A stretch of DNA of 64,000 nucleotides from Gonapodya prolifera JEL478 (taxonomy: Eukaryota > Monoblepharomycota > Monoblepharidomycetes > Monoblepharidales > Gonapodyaceae). Below the pieces are notes generated by a model. The model made no database searches and was not told where the DNA came from. It worked only from the letters and a program-made list of their open reading frames with translations. Below, piece after piece: positions 10,624 to 21,436 of the stretch (within the stretch, counting starts at the first letter, position 1; each line of letters starts with the position of its first letter). The stretch covers positions 557,479 through 621,478 of the forward strand of contig KQ965735.1 in assembly GCA_001574975.1 (NCBI GenBank). Direction: 5' to 3'. Made by a program: the position numbers and the translations under genes.

Positions 10624-12549
10624 TCACCTCCCAAAAGCCGCACCAGCATCATTCTCTGCCGACATAGCAACGAGTGGTTGCCCCGTAAGAAAGGACGTTG
10701 AATTGACAGAGAGCCCACTGAGTAGAGCAGGCAAGAATTCGGGATTCGTTGCGTCTCCTGAAGCAGTCGCCGCATTCACTCCGTGTCCTGTGGCGGAGCG
10801 TGCACTTTCTTGTGATGCAGAATCGAGCGCACCTCGTGTCCTTTCCGCCTCTTCCGCCCCGCACCACACTGATCGTCCCCGCCTCGCCGACAAAAGGGCA
10901 GACAGGCCCACAGCCGTCGCGGCAGTCCCCGTGGTATCGATTTCCAACCGCGTTCCTCGGAGTGTCTCGGATGCCCATGCGGACGTCCACTGAAACATAA
11001 GCGCGTCATCCACACATGGAATCCATGCAACGTCGAGCGATGTTAGCGAACGGAGAGTGGGGAGGTTCTGGAGCGAGCCGCGGGTGAGGTGCGGGCAGTT
11101 TGCCAGGACGAGAGAATGGAGGTTTGGCAGGGGAGGGTTGTACAGAGGAAGGAGGCTGTCTGGTGTCAGCGCTACAAGATGGAAAATCTGATGTGGAATT
11201 ACAGTTCCCGTTCAGCGATGAGAGAATTACGCACCAGTGCCCTCCAGATCGAGATGACGTATGGTCGAGTGGAATGTACGACAAATGAGCGACAGTGTCG
11301 CCGCGGTAAGACGATCTGAAGAGAGGGGAAGGGCAATGATGAGGTGACGACGGGAAGAACCATCTCCCCCCCCCCCTCCTCCTCTCAACTTACCGCAACC
11401 TTTCAAGACAACATACTCCAGCCCCCCGCTTTCCAATTTTCCGGTCAACTCGTGCTCTTCCTGTCTATCGTTTTCCCATGCCGCAACCATGTCCTCGAAC
11501 CCCTTGTCCGTGAGGAGCACCGCACAATCGAGATTGAGGCGGCGCAGACGCGGGGCGCGACTGAGAAGAAGAGCACACATGTCATCCGTGGCCAGTGCCG
11601 GTGAATGTGAAAGCGACAGAGAGGTGAGGTACGGAAGCCGGGGGAGCAGAGCGGGTACGCCCTTTCGGCGTTGGCGGGCGCGAGAGTGGAGACTGGAGTC
11701 GCCGTCCTCTTCACTCTCCTCTTCATCATCTCCCGATCCGTACGCCGAGTCGGCTCGGGCAATTTCCTCGAGCTGTGGACGGACGTCGTCGAGGACATCC
11801 AAGTTGCGGAACCGCTCCAGGCCGAGCCCTCGAAGGGTATTTGAGCAGGCTCGTAATGCCGAATGGAGAGCACGCAAATTGACATGGCGATGCGATGATC
11901 CGGACAGGTACAGCTCTGCGAGAGGCGGGTATTGAAATGGGATCCCAGACGGTACAACCGGCAAGATGAATCCGGAAAGGTCTAGGCATGGAACAGAGGA
12001 CACGACGAGTGATCGGAGGTGTGGAAGAGCCGAGAGAATTTGTGTCAGGTGGACGTCTGAAAAGCACCAGGCTTCGAGCGCAGACAGGTGAACTGATAGC
12101 GAGCGTGTAGTGTTCGCTGACAGTGGTGTCGCAAGACGGCTGTCCGTTGTTGAGCGAGCCGCGCGGAGGAACTGAACCAGGCGGGAAAATGAAAGTGGTG
12201 CAGTGTGACCGTAGAGGGTCGCTAATGCAGGCGGAGCGAGTGCACGGCATGTCCGAGCGAGCTCAAGGAGTGACGCTTGCGCGCGCGAGGTACCACTGCG
12301 GGAACTGTGTTGTCGTGTGTGCCCCGTCGCTCGTCGCCGTGTGTCCACATTGTCGACGAGGTTAGACCCAGCTCGGGGTTTTTTTAAGATCCTAAAGCCC
12401 CCGGCGTTGGTATCGCTGTCACCGCGGAGCGCTCCAGCAATGCGGTACAGAATTTCTACGGGAAGGGTTTGAAGCGTGGGAGCTTGTGAGGTATCCTGTT
12501 CCACCGCACTAAATTCGCCGTAGTTAGCAGCTGTTGCCATCGGAAGCAT
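10624..12549 (-). CDS. F-box and leucine-rich-repeat protein
   Basis: Two exons (12549-11235 and 11171-10624) join to 620 residues. The F-box near the start (LQTLPVEILYRIAGALRG) should bind Skp1 in an SCF ubiquitin ligase. The rest is Leu-rich with LRR-like spacing (LTSLSLSHSPAL, LRRLNLDCAVLLTDKGFEDM, LRHLDLEGT, LHSLVLANCPHLT), interrupted by an acidic Ser/Glu loop and a poly-Gly run. The repeats presumably select the substrate, which is unknown. I start at the Met of MLPMATAAN because the F-box follows within ~30 residues. The frame stays open and has further upstream codons to 12828, so a longer N-terminus is possible. The gene is convergent with the rhodopsin gene, only about 210 bases apart. 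Confidence 0.8.
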
Positions 12550-13010
12550 TTCCCGTCTCCGATGTGCCTTTTCTTGAGAGAATTCTTCCTCTTTCCTTGG
12601 CCCAGCTCGTGCTGTAGGTGCTGGTAGGAAAAGATCTCGTACGATCCGAGCGTGCAGTGCCACAACAGTACCTCGTCCCTCCTGGTGCCCCTCCTGCAGG
12701 AAGATCCGGTGTATACAACTATTATACATACCGATTCTTTCCGTTTGTATGTAATATGGCCAAAGACGCTGAACGTGTTCCCCCCACTTTATATCCCTCC
12801 TACAACAGGACAAGACGCCGTGTTCCAATGTTCCAATCCATAAGCTTATGCGTTCCGTGAGGCGAAAGCGTCTATTCTCCGCACGGGAATTTCAATGTAC
12901 ATAAACGTTGTGAGTGGTGGGAGTTGAGGTGGAGTGAGCCATTGCATGAAAAGTTCAGCCGTAACTGTCAAATTCTAAACACCAACGCGCTGGCCAGCTT
13001 TCTCGCACGA
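12550..13010. promoter_or_regulatory. Divergent spacer between F-box/LRR gene and Sec14-like gene
   Basis: About 460 bases lie between two outward-reading starts, so both promoters should be here. An AT-rich patch (CTATTATACATACC at 12719-12732) lies ~170 bases upstream of the F-box start on its strand and could act as a TATA-like element. No RNA gene was seen. Confidence 0.4.
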
Positions 13011-14468
13011 ATGCTTTCATCCAGCCCAACCAGGGGGGGCGACACAAAGACGGGCACACTCGCCGACCTGCGTGAGCTTCTCGGGAGCGCGCTCGTGTAC
13101 AACGGTCCCCCGGAGGACGCCGCAGCAATCTCGTATTTTGACGATGACACGTGAGTCAATCCACCCGGATCGACTCTTTTTCAACGATACTGGGGAGAGC
13201 ACGCTATCGCTCGCTCCCGTCCGCGTCTCCGTCGCTGGATTCCTCTCACTCTGTTTGTTTTACCCTGATTTGGTCAAAATCGCAGATTGGAACGTTACCT
13301 CCGCGCGTACGAATATCGCTTGAAATCGACAGCTGACGCTGTCCAAACTACCATTAAATGGAGACTGGAGAACAAGCCGTACGTGAACAAGTGTGCCGAT
13401 TGTGCCAAGGATCCACAGGGACACTCGATCGTAAGTGTCCCAACAATATTTCATCCCAGAATCACCATCTTTAGATGAAATTTTAGAGGCTGATTGGATT
13501 CGACAAACATCAGCGCCCAGTGGGATATCTCAACTTTTGGCAAGCGATGAACAGGTGGGTGGTGTCCGCGTATCTCCTATTGGAACTACAATCGAAATCT
13601 GGTTTCCAAGGTTTGATGCCACTTCCACGGCCCACCACATGTACTGTATCCTCGAAGAAATCATAAATGTTGTGAAACGGCGCGACAAGAAGGCCGCCGA
13701 GGATGGCCAGACTATTGGAAGCAGCGAGGTGGATCCGGGCCAGGTGGTCTGGATCTGCGACTTTGATGGCTTTGGAGTTCGCGACTGCAGCCCCATGATG
13801 ATGATTTACATTGTCCGCTTCTTGGCACACTTGTGAGTTCCCATTCGGTTTTGGTAGGATGTGTTGTTTCTGCCCCATTCAAACGCCGCACTGCACAACA
13901 GCCCCGACCGCCTGGGTCTCTGCGTTCTCCTTAACACCCCGTCGCTCTTTTCTGGCACATGGTCGCTCGTCGAGGCCGTTCTTCCCACCGCCACCGCGTC
14001 CAAGATCCACTTCGTGACATCAAGCTTGACACCGGCCTGGGAGGAGGGAAACGCCGATGTTCCTGCTGATCCTCACGCCCCGGTCGACTCGTGGGTCTCG
14101 GAACACCTCGGAGATGAAATCGCGCAGTGGGTAGCGAACGAGCTCTGGGATAACACGAACCCGCTTCGTCAGACGATTCACAAGGTAGGAAGGCGTCTTG
14201 GTGGTTGCGGTGCCGCTCATTTCATCTCACAAATACCTGGTGCTTTTTGCAGAGGTACTGGGAGTACCGCGTTGACCCAAGGTACTCGGAATCCCCGAAA
14301 AAGGTGGGGGACAAGTGGTCGCACGACCCACGAGGCCTCGAAGTGTTCATCGAGTCAAAGTATTACGCGTTGACCGTGGAGCCTGGCCAGTCCTTCTCCC
14401 AGAAGTGGGACGAGCTCGGAGAATCTGCACAAGGGTTGAAAGAGGGGGAAAATGGGGTTTGGCAGTGA
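13011..14468 (+). CDS. Sec14-like (CRAL-TRIO) lipid transfer protein
   Basis: Exons 13011-13150, 13286-13430, 13487-13554, 13611-13832, 13902-14184 and 14253-14468 join to 357 residues. The N-terminal helical part has the family signature TLERYLRAYEYRLKSTADAV and TTIKWRLENKP. The lipid-binding CRAL-TRIO fold follows: RLIGFDKHQRPVGYLNFW, VVWICDFDGFGVRD, and HFPDRLGLCVLLNTPSLFSG, which matches the usual H-YPERL strand-helix motif. Such proteins exchange phosphatidylinositol and another lipid between membranes and present PI to kinases. The C-terminal extension (EYRVDPRYSESPKKVGDKW and on) is outside the core. The ligand cannot be predicted. The start is the only in-frame ATG in the first exon. 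Confidence 0.9.
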
Positions 14469-14598
14469 CGACAGCCGGAGAATCAGGAGGGGATTCCCAA
14501 TCAAGTAAAAAGTGTCAAATGTGAATGATATATCTATGTGGATCAAAAACTTTTTCTACGAATTGTGCAACTCAAGCTCCCAGATGGCAACTCGCAAC

Positions 14599-17500
14599 TC
14601 AACGGGAAGCCGCCGCGACATCTGGCTCATGGTTCTTCACAACTGCTAAACTCTTCCCTTCCTTCGTGTCGCCCACTCTGACACGCACTGTCTCCCCATT
14701 CCTCACACACCCTTCAATTAATTCCTTGGCCAGCTGGTTGAGGAGCTCCTTTTGTATGATCCTGTTGAGCGGTCGCGCGCCGTAAGCGGGGTCGTACCCG
14801 TGATCGGCCAGGTATGATTTCGCTTCGGAGTCGACGTCAAGCACGAGTTTCTTGTCCTGAACGCGCTGCTGCAGTTCTTTGAGGCGGACGTCGACGATGT
14901 CGCGGATGGCCTCTCGTCCAAGGCGGTTCTGTTCCCACGTAGAAATGGCAAGAGATGAGAACTCCGCAGCTGGCGAAAGCTCCAACTACCGCCACTTAAC
15001 GTACGAAAACAATCAACTCGTCTATTCGGTTGACAAACTCTGGCGGGAAATGCCGGCGTACGACCTCGAGCACGAGCGAGCGGGCTTCAGGCGACACCTT
15101 GCCCGCCGAGGACGCTGGATCTTGCGAGAGCGCGTCGGCGCCCAGATTCGACGTCATAATAATGATGGTATTCCGGAAGTCTACTTTGCGGCCCTTGGAG
15201 TCGGTGAGGTGGCCTTCGTCGAGAACTGTAAAGCGCGGAAATGACGTGTGAGCGGGCCCCAGTACATTTAACGACGCTGCAAGCGGTGGAAAACATACCC
15301 TGCAGTAGCAAATTGCACACGTCTAGGGGCAAGTCGGTCCATGTGTGTAGGAACAGAATTCATGGCGGAAATGAGGCATTGCGCTTACCTCGATGAGCCT
15401 TCTCAATCTCATCAAGCAGAATGACCTGAGGAGAGGTATGACAGCACTGTCATTCGGTGTGCCAGTGTTGACAGACTTGTTTATCTCACCGAGTACGGTT
15501 TCCGCCGAACAGCTTCCGTCAGTTCACCCCCTTCTTCGTACCCTACATATCCCCTGCCCATTCGAATCGCTCAGCACATGTTTTCATCTCTTTCTCAAAG
15601 CAGCACGCGTAACTTACGGTGGCGCCCCGATAAGTCTCGACGTGGCAAACTTTTCCATGTACTCGGACATATCCACCCTGATAATGGAGCTCTCGGAATC
15701 AAATAAGAAGCTCGCAATGGCCTTGCACAGCTCCGTCTTGCCGACACCTGTTCATGTGGCAATCTTGTCAGAACTGAAAACCGACCCCAACCATCAACAC
15801 GCACCAGTCGGCCCCAAAAACATAAAACTCGCAATCGGCCTTCGCTCAGACTGCAGCCCAGCCCTGCTGAGCCGCACGGCCTCGCAGACCGCCTGGAGCG
15901 CCTCCTCCTGCCCGACGACGCGCTCGCGGAGGGCACTCTCCATGCCCAGCAGCTTCTCGCGCTCGCCGCGGACCAGATTCTGCACGGGAATACCGGTCGC
16001 TTTCGACACGACGCGGGCGATGTCGTCGGCGGTTACCCGCTCGTGGATGAGCGAGTCTGCCGGGACATCGTCACTGGGTGGGAGTTTTGGGTTGGGGGTG
16101 GGGAGGGGCCACATGATGTGATTGCCATCCCCTTGTACACCACGCAACTCAACAAACTCACGTCTCCTTAGGCAACTGCGTCTCCAACTCGGGAATAACA
16201 CCGTACTTGAGCTCGGACGCACGGTGCAGATCCCCCCTGCGCTGGGCAACGTCGAGCTCCGTGCGCGCCTGCTCGAGGGAGCTCTTGATACGCTGCATTG
16301 CCTCGATTTTGTCGCGCTCTTCTGCCCACGCGGCCGTCAGGCGGTCCGATTCGGCTTTCTTGGCGGCAAGGTCGGCTTCGAGAGCCGCGCGGCGGTCCAT
16401 GGAGGCTAGGTCTGTGTCCTATGTGTGGTTTGGTCGGAGAGATCGTCCAAGGGTTTACGAGGGGTTTTGGTGAGTAGCGTTAGGTGGACGGAGCGTAGGG
16501 TACGGTGTACCTTTTTGAGACTTTCCAGCTCGATCTGTAACGTCAGAATCTGCCTAGCGAGAGAGCAAGGGGATCAGCACTGGGCCATTGAGGAATCAAC
16601 CTATTCCTCCCGAGTATATTAAAGTGGTTTGTTGCCTTCCTCGGGCGTATTGTCAACATGGATTGCCCCTCCAACGGCTCCAGCACATCAGACCACATTG
16701 GTCCTACCACCCCACCCGTTTATTACCCTCACGCCAACCCCCGCATTAAAAACCACGCACCTATCCAAATCCTCCAACTGATCCGGCTTACTCTCCTGCT
16801 GCAGCTTAAGCCTACTACACGCCTCATCGACCAAATCGATGGCCTTATCCGGGAGGAACCTGTCCGTGACATATCGGTGTGCCAGTGTGGCTGCAGCGAC
16901 GAGTGCGGCGTCCGCGACGCGCACGCCGTGGTGCACCTCGTAGCGCTCCTTGAGCCCGCGCAGGATCGACACGGTGTCGGGAACGGAGGGTTCGGAGACC
17001 ATGACGGCCTGGAACCGCCGTGCCAGAGCAGGGTCTTTTTCAATGTATTTGCGGTATTCGTCGATCGTGGTGGCGCCGCAGCAACTGGGTTTGAGGTATG
17101 TAGGGGGTTGGTGTGAAGGTCGGTCAAATAAGTAGGAAGGAAGTGGGGTTGGGCAGGTAAGATGAGAAGTATATGAATGAGAGATAAAGAGGTGAATGAA
17201 TGAGGGCGGAGGAGTTGATGAGACAAATCGGCATGACCAATGAAAACAATGACGATAGGACGCACCGAAGCTGACCCCTCGCCAGTGCCGGTTTGAGCAT
17301 GTTACTCGCGTCCATACTACCCTCGGACTTTCCCAGTCCAAACAGTGTATGCAGCTCGTCAATGAACAAGATAAGACCATCTTGCGCGTCAGTCACGTCG
17401 GCCAGCACGGCCTTGAGGCGTTCCTCAAACTCCCCGCGGAACTTGGCACCGGCGACAAGCGCGCCCAGGTCTAAAGCAATCACGCGCTTGTCCTTGATGC

Positions 17501-18099
17501 TCTCGGGGACTTGACCCTGCACGATCCGCTGCGCGATGCCCTCTGCGATGGCCGTCTTGCCCACCCCGGCTTCGCCGATCAGGCAGGGATTGTTTTTGGT
17601 TCTGTGGGTGTGTGGGGGGCGTAGTGTGGTGTTTGGGGTTGGAATTGGGGTTGGAATCATGTTCAGTTGGAGCGGAAGCGGCACGGGTCGACCAACATTC
17701 GCCACAACACGACACGACACCGCACCTCCTCGAAAGCACCTGGATCGTCCTCCTTATCTCCTCCTCGCGGCCAATCACGGGGTCGAGCTTGCCCTCGGCC
17801 GCCAGCGCCGTGAGATCGATGCCGTACTCCTTGAGCGCCGCTCCTTTCTCCTTGACCTGCTGCCCGGGCATGCGGAACCCGCCGGGCATGCCGCTCGCGT
17901 AGGCGCGGCGTTGGGTGGGGTGTGGGGTGTGGGCGTGGAGAGATGTAGGGTGGGTGGGAAGAAGAGGGGAAAGAGGGGATGGAGCTGGGAGAGCGGGGTG
18001 AAGTGAGCGGGCAAGCCGCGGGGTTGTGGCCGAGAGTGGAGTGGCGGCGAGACGGCGCAGAGAAGCGAGCTCCGTCAGATGCGACGAACGCAGGGCCAT
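14599..18099 (-). CDS. HSP78: Mitochondrial ClpB-type AAA+ disaggregase Hsp78
   Basis: Twelve exons (18099-17726, 17601-17266, 17084-16761, 16553-16511, 16418-16162, 16073-15805, 15747-15618, 15553-15490, 15425-15389, 15322-15299, 15225-15005, 14928-14599) join to 802 residues, close to yeast Hsp78 (811). An Arg/Ala/Ser-rich, acid-free N-terminus of ~65 residues looks like a mitochondrial presequence, and the large Clp N-domain is absent, as in Hsp78. The first ATPase module has Walker A GEAGVGKT, Walker B ILFIDEL and the sensor region RGQLRCCGATT. The coiled-coil M domain follows, with [14 protein letters not shown]. The second module has Walker A GPTGVGKT, Walker [15 protein letters not shown], and the closing [14 protein letters not shown]. 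It should rescue aggregated proteins in the matrix together with mitochondrial Hsp70. One coding exon is just 24 bases long. Confidence 0.95.
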
Positions 18100-19261
18100 T
18101 GGTGTGAATGGAAGTGGGGTGAGCTCGATGGAGTTATGCTGCGGTCACCACGTCACTCGCTTCGGTCCACGTTGTTACTACACTTTAAAGAAAATCGGAG
18201 GAAGTAGTTGGGGCCTAGTAGTTGTAATCAAAGTGTGGACGAAATCATATGTACACAAGCCAGAAGAACCAAAGAAAAGAATGAGCGCGTTTTTTTTGAT
18301 GGGGATGAACAATAATTTGCGGTAAAACAAACGAGTTGCACCCCCCTCTTTTGGTTCTGTGGCATTAGATGTACATATTCACCATGATACAATCCACAAG
18401 CAGAATTCCAATCCACTCTTTTACGGAGAAAACCTTGTATATCATTTTACCACGTCGTCTCGACTCCGACGCCATTTTCAAAGAGGATTCTCACTCATTG
18501 TCTTCTGTGCCCCTTTCCTCCCCTTTCCCCCTGCGCACACACCCGTAGCTTTCTCGAACTTAAGATAGTAGCACTCTTCTACTGCATGGTCTCATGAGGC
18601 TTAGTCTGTCCACATAAGTCTCTCGGTAATTCGGTCAGGTTCCTTCGAGCAAGCGAGAGTGATCAGGCTGAAGGTACCACGACTGTACCACGTCATATTT
18701 ACGCATTGTCTTGACTGCTCCTCCAGTCTTCAATTGCGCTGTCTGTCTTTGTCCAATGCACCACTCCACATTGAGTTTCACACTGCACCATGTGTCACAC
18801 AGCACTCATGTGCAACACTCTCTGAAGTCTCTCCCACCGACATCATCTCCCCTGTCCCCAGACGTCGCCTGAGCTAATTCACGCGCCCGCTTATCCCCCA
18901 CCGTAGCGCCTTTTTCTCCTCCTTTCCTCCGGTGACCCCACATCTCAGCGCCAAACTGTTTCGCCGCCGGTCCCGCCCTTATCTCGCCCACCGATGGGAG
19001 ATCCTCGCCTGCCGTAACCTGGGCGGTGCTTGGCGGCTCAGATTCGCCGAAAACACGGGCGCTGCGATGGATCAAGAAGCGGCTGATCTAGTATATGCGC
19101 ATGAAAGGTGCCTCCTTGACCAGCTGTCTCCCCCTCCCGCGACATCAGAAAATTGCACTTTTTGAGTCATTCTGCGCTATAAAACACGCCTAATTTTGCA
19201 TTCTCAATCAACAAAACGCTGCCCCCTCTTTCTCGCCTTCTCCACCACTCGCACGCTCGCA
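18100..19261. other. 1.16-kb spacer with divergent promoters of HSP78 and the DUF2236 gene
   Basis: No gene recognised. The region is CT-rich on the plus strand over long stretches (about 18500-18900) and should hold the promoters of both flanking genes. For HSP78 one might expect heat-shock elements; I did not find a clean array of inverted GAA units close to its start. Confidence 0.45.
19178..19184 (+). promoter_or_regulatory. TATA box of the DUF2236 gene
   Basis: TATAAAA in a GC-flanked context, 78 bases before the start codon, followed by a CT-rich leader with CAATCAACAA just before the gene. It is the best TATA-like element in the window. Assigned by sequence and distance only. Confidence 0.5.
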
Positions 19262-21028
19262 ATGTCCAACCCAGACATCGGCCCCAACTTCATGAAGCAC
19301 CTGGCAACGCCAGAGGTCCAGAAGATCATCGACCGCTTCCCGCGCATCCCTGTCGAGGAGCTGCACGCGCTCGCAATGGCCGGCGACGACCCCGTTGACG
19401 CGTACCTGGCCACCACCGACATGGACCCAAAGCGTGACGACGTGGTTGAAAAGTTCAAGGCGGACGTTAAGGGCGGCAACGTCCAGGCCAAGAAGCTCTG
19501 GGCGAACCTCAAGACCACGCCCGAGTGGGTCGACAAGGACCGCATCAAGCGCGGCCAGGAGGTCTACTTCCGCTTTGCTGAAGTGTTCAACGTGCTATTT
19601 TTCTCCTCCTTCACCGGTGAGTCACCGCTTGTTTGCACTCCATACATTTGCATGCACTGAACTAATACACCACCTTTCGCTTTGCCTGTTCTATTCGCAA
19701 AACAGGTGTCGGTTCGCCAGACTTCGCAAAGATTCTCGGCGCTACAGGATACATGACCTCGCCCCAGAGCGCGTTCCGCCGCATCATCGAGACCGCTCAC
19801 TGGGTCGCCAACATCATGTCCGACGACGGTACGTTCTTTCTTCGTTCTTCCCTCTGCGCTGTCTCATGGTGCTCACGTTTGTTCATGCATTCCCAATGCG
19901 CTTTCTCATGCATCTTCCATGCACCCGTCACCTCATCCTCGTGCACTTTCAGACTTTGGCGTGGGCAGCAAAGGCTGGCTCGCAACACTGCGCGTGCGGT
20001 TCCTTCACGCTGCCGTGCGACGCCGGTTGGAAGCCAGGTGGACCGAGAAGGGGGAGCCGCTGCCGATCAACCAGGAGCAGAACTGCGCCACTCTCGTCGC
20101 CCTCGCCGTGCTGCCTCTCGTGCAGATCCGCACGCTGGGTCTGCGCCCGCACAAGGACGAACGCGAGGACTACGCCCACCTGTGGCGGTACATCGGACAT
20201 CTCCTCGGGATCCCCGAGAAGTGGAACCCGCTCAGGAATGGGTTCGACTGGGCCGTGGCCTTTTCGTTCGACCTTGTCGGGCAGTGAGTTGCAGTATCGG
20301 TGCGGTGCGCATGGGCCGCATGCACATCTTTTCTTTACTTACAACCCTCTCCACCCACCCACAGCGTCGCGCAACCCGACGAGCACGTCAAGCGGCTCGT
20401 TGACGGTGTCGTGCGCGGAACCGCCATCGGGATCTCTGAGATCATCGAGCGGTTCCGCCCCGCATTCATCTTCTCGCAAAACCCCGACAAGATCAAGGCC
20501 CGCATTGACTACTGGAGCCCTTTCTTCTTCAAGATGCTTTCGGCGGGCGCGAGGGTCGTCACCGGGGTGAGTCGCCTTTGTTATGCTGCCCTGTGTCAGT
20601 CCGCTCACATGCACCGATATTTCATTAGGACGACTTCTGTGACTTTGTCGGCCTGCCCAAGCGCCGCGAGATCCCCATGTTCCACAAGGTGCTGACCAAG
20701 GTCGGCTTCACGGGCATGGTCATCGCCACAAAGACCATCCGAATTGTCCCTCTTGTTCAAAAGAGTGAGTGTTTTCTTCCCTTCTCCCTCTCTTCCCCCT
20801 TCCCACACAACCGCACCGCACCACCACCCCAACCCCACTCCAGTCTCGGTCAAGGGCCGCAAATTCGCCTACATCCGCATCTTCACCTGGATGCTCGGCG
20901 ACAAGCCCAAGTTTGCGCTTAAGCACGCCCCGACCACCGAGCGCGAGCGCGAGGTGCGTGCGCAACTCCAACAGCGCGAGAACAACAAGAGGCGCGCTAT
21001 CACGGCGGCCGCGGAGACGGAGGAGTAA
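19262..21028 (+). CDS. DUF2236 protein (ER-bound oxygenase MpaB / rubber oxygenase catalytic-domain family)
   Basis: Exons 19262-19616, 19706-19828, 19953-20283, 20365-20566, 20629-20764 and 20844-21028 join to 443 residues. The family core is clear: GSPDFAKILGATGYM, then RVRFLHAAVRRRLEARW with the conserved Arg/His region, then INQEQNCATLVALAVLPL and DYAHLWRYIGHLLGIPEKWN. Members include haem proteins such as latex-clearing protein and the mycophenolic-acid oxygenase MpaB, which cleave carbon-carbon double bonds; the substrate of most fungal members is unknown. A hydrophobic stretch at FAEVFNVLFFSSFTG may touch the membrane. The C-terminus is a basic/acidic helix. There is no biosynthetic cluster around the gene, so a housekeeping or lipid role is as likely as secondary metabolism. 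Confidence 0.85.
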
Positions 21029-21436
21029 GGGAGAGATTGGAATGTCGTGCCTGGTGTGTGAAATCCCCGGGCCCCTCTGATGGTACCCCAACCCATGGAA
21101 AAGCGGAAGTAATAAAAGTGGAGGTCACTGGTTGACTCTCTTGACGAGTTTGATGTCCTTACTCAGTACTAGCTACTATCTTATTCGCGTTGTTTATTAT
21201 ATCTTTCCTGTGAATAGTTTTTTGAAATATTACTCTGCAAAACACTGAACTATGCTGCGTGCGAAATGATTACGACATGCAAAAGCGATCTCCGTCAGCT
21301 TCTAGTTTTCAACTCGCCAAAGGTCCGTTCCCAGACAGGTCCGCACCACGGACGAAACAAACAGACAACTCTATGCAAAAACCCAACGACAGACCAAGCA
21401 CAAAAATAGACTCCACATCTCCAACAGACCACCGTT
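21029..21436. other. Convergent 3' spacer
   Basis: About 400 AT-richer bases between two genes that end toward each other. AATAAA-like signals occur at 21110 (plus strand) and the region is otherwise featureless. Confidence 0.4.

Noticed and set aside
10586-10993. 135-codon plus-strand frame
   Set aside because: Antisense shadow of the second exon of the F-box/LRR gene.
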